Shown here piece after piece: positions 1 through 10,483 of a DNA stretch of 64,000 bases; positions within the stretch are counted from its first letter, which is position 1, and every line of letters starts with the position of its first letter. This stretch comes from Luteimonas sp. RC10 (GTDB lineage Bacteria; Pseudomonadota; Gammaproteobacteria; Xanthomonadales; Xanthomonadaceae), in assembly GCF_014192745.1 (NCBI RefSeq), contig NZ_JACHYJ010000011.1, positions 1-64,000 on the forward strand, in the 5' to 3' direction. A program made the position numbers and the translations under genes. Under the pieces are notes generated by a model. That model was not told where the DNA came from, ran no database searches, and saw only the letters and a program-made list of their open reading frames with translations.

Positions 1-138
1 AGCCGCAGGCTCTACTCGACCCTACGTCTTGGGCGGGAGGCCTTGCTCAGACGCTGGCCGATGGAACCCATCAGCCAATGGCTGGCCCGCCTACATGTAC
101 TGCCTGGGCACGTGCTGCAACAGATGCTGTTGAGCTAG
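1..138 (+). CDS. C-terminal end of an unidentified CDS, cut by the window edge
   Basis: An open frame runs from base 1 to a TAG at 136-138 and gives 45 residues ending in HVLQQMLLS. The stretch is rich in Leu and Arg and I recognise no family in it. The stop is followed 18 bases later by a perfect palindromic repeat; such elements lie just beyond or at gene ends elsewhere in this window, which is the main support for the frame. Its start and function lie outside the window. It could equally be a chance open frame in GC-rich DNA. Confidence 0.35.
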   Translation, partial: SRRLYSTLRLGREALLRRWPMEPISQWLARLHVLPGHVLQQMLLS

Positions 139-156
139 AAACGTGGGGATACCTCA

Positions 157-199
157 GGGTCAGAGTGCAATTTCGCGAGGCGAAATTGCACTCTGACCC
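157..199. repeat. REP-like palindrome (GGGGTCAGAGT family)
   Basis: Two perfect 20-base arms (157-176 and 180-199) are separated by GAG. The right arm continues into CGGTTCTCGG, so its reverse complement reads AACCGGGGTCAGAGTGCAAT. The same sequence recurs at the right edge of the window (63975-63998), and a variant pair occurs at 43795-43885. Size, symmetry and dispersion fit REP elements that are mobilised by IS200-like REP-associated transposases, but no such transposase is in this window. As RNA either strand would form a very stable hairpin. Confidence 0.8.
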
Positions 200-334
200 C
201 GGTTCTCGGTGTTGCGAGCAGGCAAGCAAAGCGGGCGCCCCAGGGCGCGCTCGATCGTGCAGCTTGGCGGGCACGATGCGCCGCCGCGACGCCGGTTGCA
301 GTAGAGTGCCCGCGGTCCACCGCAGAGCAATCAG

Positions 335-2059
335 ATGAGCGTCCAACCCGGCCCCAATCTCGTCGGCATCACTGGCATCGCCCGCCGCCTGGTCATGGAC
401 GGTGCGCTGGACGAAGCGGCCGCGCGTGAGGCACTGGACAAGGCGACGGCGGCGCGACGCAATGTCGCAGGCTACCTGCGCGAGCACAAGTTGGTCAGCG
501 CGGCGCAGATGGCAGCGGCCTTGTCGGTGGAGTTCGGCATGCCGCTGTTCGACCCGGCGGCGATGGCGCCGCAGGCGAGCGCGGTCAAGCTGGTCAGCGA
601 GGAACTGCTCAACAAGCATGCGGTGCTGCCGCTGTTCCAGCGCGGTCCGCGCCTGTTCGTGGGGACCGCCGATCCGACCAATACCCTGGCGCTGGACGAC
701 ATCAAGTTCCAGACCAACCTCACGGTCGAGCCGATCCTGGTCGACGAGGACAGCATCCGCCGCACGCTGGAACAGTGGCTGTCGAGCTCCGATTCGCTGG
801 CCGGTGCGCTCGACGATGCCGAGGGCCTCGAGAGCCTGGACGTGGGCGGCGACGAGGACGGCGGCCGGATCGAGAACGTCGTCGACGGCAAGGACGATGC
901 GCCGATCGTGCGGTTCGTCAACAAGGTGCTGGTCGATGCGATCAAACGCGGCGCCTCGGACATCCATTTCGAGCCTTACGAGACCGACTACCGCGTGCGG
1001 CTGCGCGTGGACGGCATGCTCAAGCTCGCGGCCAAGGTCCCGGTCAAGCTCAACCAGCGCATCGCCGCGCGTCTGAAGGTGATGGCGCAGCTCGACATCG
1101 CCGAGAAGCGCGCACCGCAGGACGGGCGCATCAAGTTGAATCTGTCCAAGACGCGGCAGATCGACTTCCGCGTCAGCACGCTGCCGACGCTGTTCGGCGA
1201 AAAGGTGGTGCTGCGTATTCTCGATGCCAGCGCCGCGAAGCTGGGCATCGACAAGCTGGGCTACGAGCCGGACCAGCAGACGCTGTTCCTGGATGCGATC
1301 CACAAGCCCTACGGCATGGTGCTGGTCACCGGCCCCACGGGCTCGGGCAAGACGGTGTCGCTGTACACGGCGCTCGGCATCCTCAACGACGAGACCCGCA
1401 ACATCTCCACGGTCGAGGACCCGGTCGAGATCCGCCTGCCGGGCGTGAACCAGGTGCAGCAGAACGAGCGCCGGGGCATGACGTTCGCCGCGGCGCTGCG
1501 CGCGTTCCTGCGTCAGGACCCGGACGTGATCATGGTCGGCGAGATCCGCGACCTGGAAACGGCGGAGATCGGCATCAAGGCCGCGCAGACCGGTCACATG
1601 GTGCTCTCGACGCTGCACACCAACGACGCGCCGCAGACGATCGCGCGCCTGATGAACATGGGCATCGCGCCGTACAACATCGTCAGCTCGGTGACGCTGG
1701 TGATCGCCCAGCGCCTGGCGCGCCGGCTGTGCCCGCGCTGCAAGCAGCGCGTCGCGCTGCCCGATCATGCCCTGCTCGCCGAGGGCTTCACCGAAGAGCA
1801 GGTCCGCGCCGGCATCGAGATCTACGAGCCGGTCGGCTGCGACGAGTGCACCAATGGCTATCGCGGGCGCGTGGGCGTGTACCAGGTGATGCCGATGAGC
1901 GAACAGATCCAGACCATCGTGCTGCAAGGTGGCAATGCGATGCAGATCGCAGAAGCCGCGCAGCGTGCCGGGGTGAAGGACCTGCGCCAGTCGGCCCTGG
2001 AGAAAGCCCGCCAGGGCCTGACCAGCCTGGCCGAGATCAACCGCGTCACCAAGGACTGA
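335..2059 (+). CDS. pilB: Type IV pilus assembly ATPase PilB
   Basis: Cytoplasmic hexameric ATPase that powers pilus extension. The 574 residues match the family length. An N-terminal MshEN/GspE-N type domain (about residues 1-190) precedes the ATPase core: Walker A GPTGSGKT near residue 333, an Asp box around EDPVEIRLPG, Walker B-like DVIMVGEIRD, and a His box in STLHTNDAP. A tetracysteine zinc motif is intact (CPRC near 466 and CDEC near 502), unlike the secretion ATPase GspE at the other end of this window. It is followed by pilC and pilD, the inner-membrane platform and the prepilin peptidase. The ATG at 335 gives a family-typical N terminus (MSVQPGPNLVG). A hairpin with a short T run lies just after its stop, so pilC may be transcribed separately. 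Confidence 0.95.
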   Translation: MSVQPGPNLVGITGIARRLVMDGALDEAAAREALDKATAARRNVAGYLREHKLVSAAQMAAALSVEFGMPLFDPAAMAPQASAVKLVSEELLNKHAVLPLFQRGPRLFVGTADPTNTLALDDIKFQTNLTVEPILVDEDSIRRTLEQWLSSSDSLAGALDDAEGLESLDVGGDEDGGRIENVVDGKDDAPIVRFVNKVLVDAIKRGASDIHFEPYETDYRVRLRVDGMLKLAAKVPVKLNQRIAARLKVMAQLDIAEKRAPQDGRIKLNLSKTRQIDFRVSTLPTLFGEKVVLRILDASAAKLGIDKLGYEPDQQTLFLDAIHKPYGMVLVTGPTGSGKTVSLYTALGILNDETRNISTVEDPVEIRLPGVNQVQQNERRGMTFAAALRAFLRQDPDVIMVGEIRDLETAEIGIKAAQTGHMVLSTLHTNDAPQTIARLMNMGIAPYNIVSSVTLVIAQRLARRLCPRCKQRVALPDHALLAEGFTEEQVRAGIEIYEPVGCDECTNGYRGRVGVYQVMPMSEQIQTIVLQGGNAMQIAEAAQRAGVKDLRQSALEKARQGLTSLAEINRVTKD

Positions 2060-2068
2060 CCCGTCCGC

Positions 2069-2103
2069 GGCCCCCTTGACGTCGAGCGCCAGGGGCCGGT
2101 TTT
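2069..2103 (+). terminator. Probable intrinsic terminator between pilB and pilC
   Basis: GGCCCC (2069-2074) pairs with GGGGCC (2092-2097) around a 17-base loop and is followed by GGTTTT. It lies 10 bases past the pilB stop and 58 bases before pilC. The stem is short and the loop long, so termination may be partial. Confidence 0.5.
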
Positions 2104-2160
2104 CGCTACCATGCGGCCATCCGTCCGGCGAGGGACACGCCGACCCCTGGGGAACGTTCC

Positions 2161-3441
2161 ATGTCGACCTCACGTACCGCGGCCCGCAAGACTGTCCGCG
2201 CTTCGAACGCGACGCCGGCGCAAGCCGGGGTGACGCTGCGCCTGTTCGCCTGGGAGGGCACGGACAAGCGCGGCATCAAGATGAAGGGCGAGCAGCAGTC
2301 CAAGAGCGCCAATCTGTTGCGCGCCGAACTGCGCCGCCAGGGCATCCAGCCGACGCTGGTGCAGCCCAAGCGCCAGCCGCTGTTCGGCGGCGCCGGCAAG
2401 GCGATCTCGGCGCGCGACATCGCGATCTTCAGCCGCCAGACCGCGACGATGATGAAGTCCGGCGTGCCGGTGGTGCAGGCGCTGGAGATCATCGGCAACG
2501 GCCAGAAGAACCCGCGCATGAAGCAGATGGTTGACGGCATCCGCGTCGACATCGAGGGCGGCGCGTCGATCTTCGAGGCGCTGAGCAAGTATCCGGTGCA
2601 GTTCGACGAGCTCTACCGCAACCTGGTGCGCGCGGGCGAATCGGCCGGTGCGCTGGAAACTGTGCTCGACACGATCGCCTCGTACAAGGAGAGCATCGAG
2701 TCAATCAAGGGCAAGATCAAGAAGGCGCTGTTCTACCCAGTCGCGATCATCGGCGTGGCGATCCTGGTCTGCGCGATCCTGATGGTGTTCGTCGTGCCGA
2801 CCTTCCGCGAGACCTTCGAGAGCTTCGGCACCGACCTGCCGGCGTTCACCGAGCTGGTGTTCGGCATCTCGGCGATGATGGTGAAGTGGTGGTGGCTGAT
2901 CGCGATCGTGGTGTTCGCATCCGCCTTCGGCTTCATGTTCGCGTTCAAGCGCTCTCCGGCACTGCAACACGGCGTGGACCGCACGCTGCTGCGCCTGCCG
3001 GTCGTCGGCCGCGTGCTGCACAACTCGTCGATCGCGCGCTTCGCGCGCACGCTGGGCGTGACCTTCAAGGCCGGCGTGCCGCTGGTGGAGGCGCTGGACT
3101 CGGTGGCCGGCGCGACCGGCAGCTCGGTCTACGAGCACGCGGTGCTGCGCATGCGCGACGACGTGGCCGTGGGCTACCAGCTCAACATGGCGATGCGGCA
3201 GACGGCCCTGTTTCCGCACATGGTGGTGCAGATGACCGCGATCGGCGAGGAGGCGGGTGCCCTGGACACGATGCTGTTCAAGGTGGCCGAGTTCTACGAA
3301 GAAGAGGTCAACAATGCCGTCGATGCGATCTCGAGCCTGATCGAGCCGTTCGTGATGGTCATCATCGGCACCCTGGTCGGCGCGATCGTGATTGCGATGT
3401 ACCTGCCGATCTTCAAACTCGCGATGGCGGCGACCGGCTGA
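2161..3441 (+). CDS. pilC: Type IV pilus inner-membrane platform protein PilC
   Basis: Polytopic GspF/PilC family protein that couples the PilB motor to pilin insertion. The 426 residues hold two T2SSF domains (about 85-210 and 288-410). Predicted membrane segments are near 190-215, 242-265 and 395-420. Conserved signatures include FSRQTATMMKSGVP near the first domain and ARTLGVTFKAGVPLVEAL in the second. The first 25 residues (Ser/Thr/Arg/Ala rich) are poorly conserved in this family, so a later start is possible. Its stop is 3 bases before the pilD ATG, so pilC, pilD and coaE look like one transcript. Confidence 0.95.
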   Translation: MSTSRTAARKTVRASNATPAQAGVTLRLFAWEGTDKRGIKMKGEQQSKSANLLRAELRRQGIQPTLVQPKRQPLFGGAGKAISARDIAIFSRQTATMMKSGVPVVQALEIIGNGQKNPRMKQMVDGIRVDIEGGASIFEALSKYPVQFDELYRNLVRAGESAGALETVLDTIASYKESIESIKGKIKKALFYPVAIIGVAILVCAILMVFVVPTFRETFESFGTDLPAFTELVFGISAMMVKWWWLIAIVVFASAFGFMFAFKRSPALQHGVDRTLLRLPVVGRVLHNSSIARFARTLGVTFKAGVPLVEALDSVAGATGSSVYEHAVLRMRDDVAVGYQLNMAMRQTALFPHMVVQMTAIGEEAGALDTMLFKVAEFYEEEVNNAVDAISSLIEPFVMVIIGTLVGAIVIAMYLPIFKLAMAATG

Positions 3442-3444
3442 CGC

Positions 3445-4308
3445 ATGGCTTTTCTCGATCACAACCCGGCCCTGGGCTATCCCCTCGCCGCCGGCCTCGG
3501 CCTGCTGGTGGGCAGCTTCCTCAACGTGGTGATCCTGCGTCTGCCCAGGCGCCTGGAATGGCAGTGGAAGCGCGACAGCCGCGAGATCCTCGGCGAACCC
3601 GACCTCTACGATCCACCGCCACCAGGCATCGTCGTCGAGCGTTCGCATTGCCCGCATTGCGGGCACCAGCTGTCGTGGTACGAGAACATCCCGGTGGTCA
3701 GCTGGCTGGCGCTGCGCGGGCGCTGCCGCAGCTGCAAGGCGCCGATCTCGGTGCAGTACCCGGCGATCGAGCTGCTGACGATGCTGCTGTTCGCGGCCTG
3801 CGTGTGGCGGTTCGGCTTTGGCTGGCAGGGCTTCGGCGCGCTGGTGCTGACCGGATTCCTGATCGCGCTGTCGGGCATCGATGCGCGCACCCAGTTGCTC
3901 CCCGATTCGCTGACCCTGCCATTGATGTGGCTGGGGCTCATCGCCAGCCTCGACAACCTGTACATGCCGGCCAAGCCCGCGCTGCTGGGCGCGGTGGTCG
4001 GCTACGCCAGCCTGTGGTCAGTGTGGTGGCTGTTCAAGCAGGCGACCGGCAAGGAGGGCATGGGCCACGGCGACTTCAAGCTCTTGGCTGCGCTCGGCGC
4101 CTGGTGCGGGCTGGCTGGGCTGCTGCCGATCATCCTGCTGTCGGCGGTGACCGGCGCAATCGTCGGCTCGATCATTCTCGCGGTGCGCGGGCGTGACCGG
4201 GCCACGCCGATCCCGTTCGGGCCGTACCTGGCGGTCGCCGGCTGGGTGACCTTCATGTGGGGTCACGACCTGACCGCGTTCTACCTGCGCGTGTCCGGGC
4301 TGCAGTAG
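3445..4308 (+). CDS. pilD: Prepilin leader peptidase / N-methyltransferase PilD
   Basis: Inner-membrane aspartic protease that cleaves type IV prepilins after the conserved Gly and methylates the new N terminus. It would also process the type II pseudopilins GspG-K encoded at 54405-57259. The 287 residues contain the zinc-binding pair CPHC (69-72) and CRSC (94-97) in the cytosolic loop, and the two catalytic aspartates in GIDARTQLLPD (D146) and GHGDFKLLAALG (D210). Several hydrophobic helices follow. The length equals that of typical xanthomonad PilD. It is 12 bases upstream of coaE. Confidence 0.95.
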   Translation: MAFLDHNPALGYPLAAGLGLLVGSFLNVVILRLPRRLEWQWKRDSREILGEPDLYDPPPPGIVVERSHCPHCGHQLSWYENIPVVSWLALRGRCRSCKAPISVQYPAIELLTMLLFAACVWRFGFGWQGFGALVLTGFLIALSGIDARTQLLPDSLTLPLMWLGLIASLDNLYMPAKPALLGAVVGYASLWSVWWLFKQATGKEGMGHGDFKLLAALGAWCGLAGLLPIILLSAVTGAIVGSIILAVRGRDRATPIPFGPYLAVAGWVTFMWGHDLTAFYLRVSGLQ

Positions 4309-4320
4309 CGCACCGCCACG

Positions 4321-4953
4321 ATGGGCGCGTTGGTCATCGGTCTCACCGGCGGCATCGCCTCGGGCAAGTCCGCGGCCACGGCGGCGTTCGAGGCGCGCGG
4401 CATCGTCGTCGCCGACGCCGACCTCGCCGCGCATGCGGCGGTCGCACGCGGCAGCGAAGGCCTAGCAGAGGTCGTCGCGGCCTTCGGCCCCGACGCCCTG
4501 GCCGCCGACGGCAGCCTGGATCGCCCTGCGATGCGGCGACGGATCTTCGCCGACCCCGACGCCCGTAAGCGCCTAGAGGCGATCCTCCATCCGCGCATCC
4601 GGCTCGCCCTGCAGACCGCTTGCGAGGCGGCCACCGGTCCGTATGTGATCGCAGCGATCCCACTGCTCGCCGAAGGTGGACGCGCCCACTACCCGTGGCT
4701 CGATCGCGTGCTGGTGATCGACGTGCCGGTGGCGGTCCAATTGGCCCGCCTGCTCCGCCGCGACGGCATCGACGAAACGCTGGCCCAGGAGATGATCGCC
4801 GCCCAGGCGACCCGCGAGGCGCGCCTGGCGATCGCCGACGACGTCATCGTCAACGACGGCAGCCTGGCCGACCTGGACGCCCGCATCGGCGAGCTCGACA
4901 CCCGCTACCGCGCCCTCGCTGCGGCGCGCGCCGGGGGATTGGCGGCGGGCTGA
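4321..4953 (+). CDS. coaE: Dephospho-CoA kinase
   Basis: Catalyses the last step of coenzyme A synthesis, the ATP-dependent phosphorylation of dephospho-CoA on the 3'-hydroxyl. The P-loop GLTGGIASGKS (residues 7-17), the substrate region DADLAAH and the lid-region IDVPVAVQLARLLRRDG are present, and 210 residues is the usual size. The pilD-coaE pairing matches many gammaproteobacteria. In E. coli coaE is followed by zapD, yacG and mutT; here zapD and yacG are absent and a repeat array fills the space up to the Nudix gene. The last residues (AAARAGGLAAG) are low complexity. Confidence 0.95.
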   Translation: MGALVIGLTGGIASGKSAATAAFEARGIVVADADLAAHAAVARGSEGLAEVVAAFGPDALAADGSLDRPAMRRRIFADPDARKRLEAILHPRIRLALQTACEAATGPYVIAAIPLLAEGGRAHYPWLDRVLVIDVPVAVQLARLLRRDGIDETLAQEMIAAQATREARLAIADDVIVNDGSLADLDARIGELDTRYRALAAARAGGLAAG

Positions 4954-5003
4954 TCGACGACGCCTGGTGGCGCTGCACGCTGCAGGGCCACCGCAACCCT
5001 CTG

Positions 5004-5667
5004 CCCCCACCCGGTGCCTTCGGCACCGACCTCCCCCGCACGCGGGGGAGGCGAATCCAGCACGCAGCGTGCGGCCAAATCCCGCGCGCGGATACTGCTC
5101 TACTCCTTCCCCCGCGTGCGGGGGAAGGTTGGGATGGGGGCCGCTTTCCCGCGACAAGCCCCGCCCCCACCCGGCGCCAAAGGCGCCGGCCTCCCCCGCA
5201 CGCGGGGGAGGCGACCCGACACGCGGCGCGCAGGCAAACCCCGCACACGCGGACACTGCTTTGCTCCTTCCCCCGCACGCGGGGGAAGGTTGGGATGGGG
5301 GCGCCTTTCCCGCGACAATCCCCGCCCCACCCGGCGCCGTCGGCACCGGCCTCCCCCGCAGGCGGGGGAGGCGACTCCAGCACACAGCGCGCGGCCAACC
5401 CCGCGCGCGGAGACACTGCTTTGCTCCTTCCCCCGTTCTACGGGGCATTGCGCCCTTCACGGGTGGAAGGCTGGGATGGGGGCGCTTTCCGCGGCAAGCC
5501 CCGCCCCCACCCGGCGCCAGGGCGCCGGCCTCCCCCGCAAGCAGGGGAGGCGACTCCAGCACACAGCGCACGGCCAACCCCGCGCGCGGAGACACTGCTT
5601 TGCTCCTTCCCCCGTTCTACGGGGCATTGCGCCCTTCACGGGTGGAAGGTTGGGATGGGGCCGCTTC
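5004..5667. repeat. Tandem array of four palindromic repeat units (cluster 1)
   Basis: The interval between the convergent genes coaE and the Nudix gene (4954-5667) holds no gene. Four direct repeats of about 160-180 bases begin near 5004, 5164, 5325 and 5504, each opening with CCCCCACCCGG. Each unit holds one palindrome like CTCCCCCGCACGCGGGGGAG, then about 60 bases containing a GACACTGCTTTGCTCCTT-type stretch, then a second palindromic segment with a G-rich tail (GGAAGGTTGGGATGGGGG). In units 3 and 4 the second palindrome is replaced by an identical segment reading CCCCGTTCTACGGGGCATTG and CGCCCTTCACGGGTGGAAGG, which points to recent duplication of the last unit. Related clusters are at 9901-10475 and 28605-29075. 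Confidence 0.85.
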
Positions 5668-6618
5668 TCAGGCGATCCCGGGCCAGAGGCTGCGGATGGC
5701 GGCGATGCCTTGTGCGCCGTGGCGTCGGGCGGTTTGGATATCGGCGGGGGTCATGCCGCCGATGGCGTAGATCGGCAGGGCGCTGTGTTCGCGCAGGCTG
5801 GCGAAGGCCGGCCAGCCGATGCCGGACTGGCCGGGGTGAGTGGCAGTCTCCGAGACGGGGCCCAGCACGACGAAGTCGCAGCCCAGGCGGGCGGCGTGGG
5901 CGAGGTCGTCGGCGTCGTGGCAGGAGGCGGCGAGCGGCAGGTCGGGGACGATCGGGCGTGTCGCGTGGTCGCGCAACGCAGCGGCCTTGAGATGCAGGCC
6001 GACGCCTGCAGCCTGGGCCAGCGTCGGCGGGCCGTTGAACAGCAGTCCGGCGCCGCGCCGGCGGCAGCGTGTGGCGGCCTCGGTGAGCAGGCGGCCCTGC
6101 CGGTCCGGATCGATGCCCGGCAGGCGCAGTTGCACCCGGCGGATGCCGTTGCGCAAGGCGTCGTCGAGGCAGCGTAGCCAGGCGGCATCGTCGTCGCCGG
6201 GCGGCGGGGTGACGAGGTAGCGATCGGGGGCCTGCAGCGCGGCCACGACAGGCAGGTCGGCGGGCGGCATCGAGTAGCGACCGAGCTTGTCTGGCGCGAC
6301 CCAGGTCAAGGCCTGGCCTTCGCGGCCCTTGGGGCTGCCGTGCCAGTGGGCGACATGGCGGACGTCGAGCCGCAGGCGTTTGCTGGGGTAGCGCTGGGGC
6401 ACCACCATCAGCGGCGCGCCGACGACGACCTGGATGCCGAGCTCTTCGTCAAGTTCGCGCGCCAGCGCCGCTTCCGGGGTCTCGCCCGGCTCGCATTTGC
6501 CGCCGGGAAACTCCCACAAGCCCGGCATGTCGCGACCCGGCGTGCGCCGGGACAGCAGGATGCGGCCGCGCTTGTCGGTGATCACCCCAGCAACGACTTC
6601 GACGACGCGCTCGCTCAT
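5668..6618 (-). CDS. Nudix hydrolase fused to a thiamine-phosphate-synthase-like domain (MutT family)
   Basis: The N-terminal half (about 1-130) is a MutT-type Nudix domain, with the Nudix box built on GGKCEPGE then REL and EELG; MutT itself hydrolyses 8-oxo-dGTP. The C-terminal half (about 135-310) resembles the ThiE/TenI TIM barrel, with VQLRLPG near its start and GLHLKAAAL, FVVLGPVS and IYAIGGM further on. This fusion is common beside secA in gammaproteobacteria; the role of the second domain there is not established. The ATG at 6618 was chosen because the Nudix fold begins directly (MSERVVEVVAGVI), giving 316 residues; the open frame extends 56 codons further upstream without conserved sequence. 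It follows secA by about 270 bases and faces coaE across the repeat array. Confidence 0.88.
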   Translation of the reverse strand: MSERVVEVVAGVITDKRGRILLSRRTPGRDMPGLWEFPGGKCEPGETPEAALARELDEELGIQVVVGAPLMVVPQRYPSKRLRLDVRHVAHWHGSPKGREGQALTWVAPDKLGRYSMPPADLPVVAALQAPDRYLVTPPPGDDDAAWLRCLDDALRNGIRRVQLRLPGIDPDRQGRLLTEAATRCRRRGAGLLFNGPPTLAQAAGVGLHLKAAALRDHATRPIVPDLPLAASCHDADDLAHAARLGCDFVVLGPVSETATHPGQSGIGWPAFASLREHSALPIYAIGGMTPADIQTARRHGAQGIAAIRSLWPGIA

Positions 6619-6860
6619 GCCTCTGGATTTGGCGGACAGGGGGTCGAGATTAGGCAGGCGACGGCGGCTTGCCAAGCGGTCGAGGCGGCTGGTCTCGCCG
6701 GGGCATGTCAGCCTCGACGCCCGGCATGGACCGCTGGCACATCGAAATCTGCGACGGATCCACCGCGATCGCCTGCCCTGCCCCACGCGGCAGCCGAGCC
6801 CAGGGCCCGGCGACGCGACGCGCCAATCTGCCGAGTGCGCGTCCGGCGGGCGCTGGCACC

Positions 6861-6882
6861 GGCCCCGCGCGATGGCGGGGCC
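6861..6882 (-). terminator. Hairpin downstream of secA
   Basis: GGCCCCGC (6861-6868) and GCGGGGCC (6875-6882) form a perfect 8-bp stem with a 6-base loop, starting 7 bases past the secA stop on the - strand. There is no T run, so it may act as an RNA 3'-end stabiliser or a weak terminator. The rest of 6619-6889 shows no other gene. Confidence 0.4.
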
Positions 6883-6889
6883 GGACAGG

Positions 6890-9646
<2,757 letters not shown>

Positions 9647-9702
9647 TGGAGTACCGAAGTCTGGAATCGGAGCGCGGGACCGAGGCGGATTCCCCAGAAG
9701 CC

Positions 9703-9732
9703 GCAAACAGAAAAGGGCGCCAGGCGCCCTTT
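9703..9732 (-). terminator. Intrinsic terminator or attenuator in the secA leader
   Basis: On the - strand AAAGGGCGCC and GGCGCCCTTT (arms 9723-9732 and 9712-9721) form a 10-bp inverted repeat around one base, followed directly by a T-rich run (TTTTCTGTTT overall). It ends only 57 bases before the secA ATG. No promoter-like sequence is visible in those 57 bases, so it may be an attenuator inside the secA leader and not just the end of the upstream transcript. Confidence 0.7.
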
Positions 9733-9745
9733 GATGGCAACGCGC

Positions 9746-9751
9746 ATTGTA
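9746..9751 (-). promoter_or_regulatory. Candidate -10 box for secA
   Basis: TACAAT on the - strand, 95 bases before the secA ATG and just upstream of the hairpin at 9703-9732. The best -35-like hexamer (TTGCAA) is 21 bases away, which is longer than usual, so this promoter is tentative. Confidence 0.3.
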
Positions 9752-9760
9752 GCTCGGGGC

Positions 9761-9900
9761 GAGGAGGCGCGTTTGCAAGCCACTGGCTTGCGCGTCGACG
9801 AGCGCCGGAGCGGCTGTGCCGCGCAGGGCCGGAACGAGGAGGCGCGTTTGCAAGCCACCGGCTTGCGCGTCGACGAGCGCCTGAGCGGCTGTGCCCGCGC
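9761..9900. repeat. Direct repeat of 75 bases upstream of secA
   Basis: Two nearly identical units start at 9761 and 9836, both beginning GAGGAGGCGCGTTTGCAAGC and running through TCGACGAGCGCC and GAGCGGCTGTGC. Each contains an inner palindrome GCAAGCC-ACT/ACC-GGCTTGC. The tail of the unit (GAGCGGCTGTGC...) recurs at about 10146-10160 next to the larger repeats, so this is a truncated relative of cluster 2. No coding capacity is apparent. Confidence 0.75.
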
Positions 9901-10475
9901 TTTAGCCCTCCCCCGCCTGCGGGGGAGGGTTGGGTGGGGGCGGCCGCAGGGCAATGTCGCGGCCTTCCGCCTTGACCGCCAAAGCTCATGCCCCCACCCG
10001 ACGCCTACGGCGTCGACCTCCCCCGCACGCGGGGGAGGTGCGGCCGTCCTGCGACCTTGCGAGCCCCGGCCCGGCGGCTGCGCCGCACGTCAGCCTTTCT
10101 CCGCAAGCGGGGAGGTGCGGCGTCTTGCGACTTCGCGAGCGCCGGAGCGGCTGTGCTGCGCTTTAGCCCTCCCCCGCCTGCGGGGGAGGGTTGGGTGGGG
10201 GCGGCCGCAGGGCGATGTCGCAGCCTTCCGCCTTGACCGCCCAAGCCCATGCCCCCACCCGACGCCTACGGCGTCGACCTCCCCCGCAAGCGGGGGAGGT
10301 GCGGCCGTCCTGCGACCTTGCGAGCCCCGGCCCGGCGGCTACGCCGCGCATCAGTCCTCCCCCGCAAGTGGGGGAGGTGAGGCGTTCTGCAACCTCGCAG
10401 GCGCCCGGCCCGGAGCGACTGTGCCGCGCTTTAGCCCTCCCCCGCCTGCGGGGGAGGGTTGGGTGGGGGCGGGCC
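9901..10475. repeat. 265-bp tandem repeats with palindromes and G-quadruplex motifs (cluster 2)
   Basis: Two full copies (9901-10161 and 10162-10429) and a partial third (10430-10475) each start with TTTAGCCCTCCCCCGCCTGC. Each copy contains a palindrome CCCTCCCCCGC-CT-GCGGGGGAGGG directly joined to a G-rich tail, giving the four G-runs GGGGGAGGGTTGGGTGGGGG at 9921-9940, 10182-10201 and 10450-10469. About 80 bases on comes CCCCCACCCGACGCC, which can pair with the G tail, and then a second palindrome (CTCCCCCGCACGCGGGGGAG or variants). The array fills the space between the M23 peptidase stop and the 75-base repeats before secA. No gene is seen in 9901-10483. Confidence 0.85.
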
Positions 10476-10483
10476 CCAACCGG

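Noticed and set aside
264..279. Sigma-54-like GG-N10-GC site upstream of pilB
   Set aside because: Only the GG and GC pairs and a few flanking bases fit; in GC-rich DNA this is expected by chance.
5004..5667. Possible CRISPR array
   Set aside because: Repeat units are about 160-180 bases, internally palindromic and nearly contiguous, with no unique spacers of uniform size and no cas genes.
4620..6177. Overlapping open frames within repeat cluster 1
   Set aside because: Their translations repeat Pro/Arg/Gly-rich units that follow the DNA repeats; no domain is recognisable.
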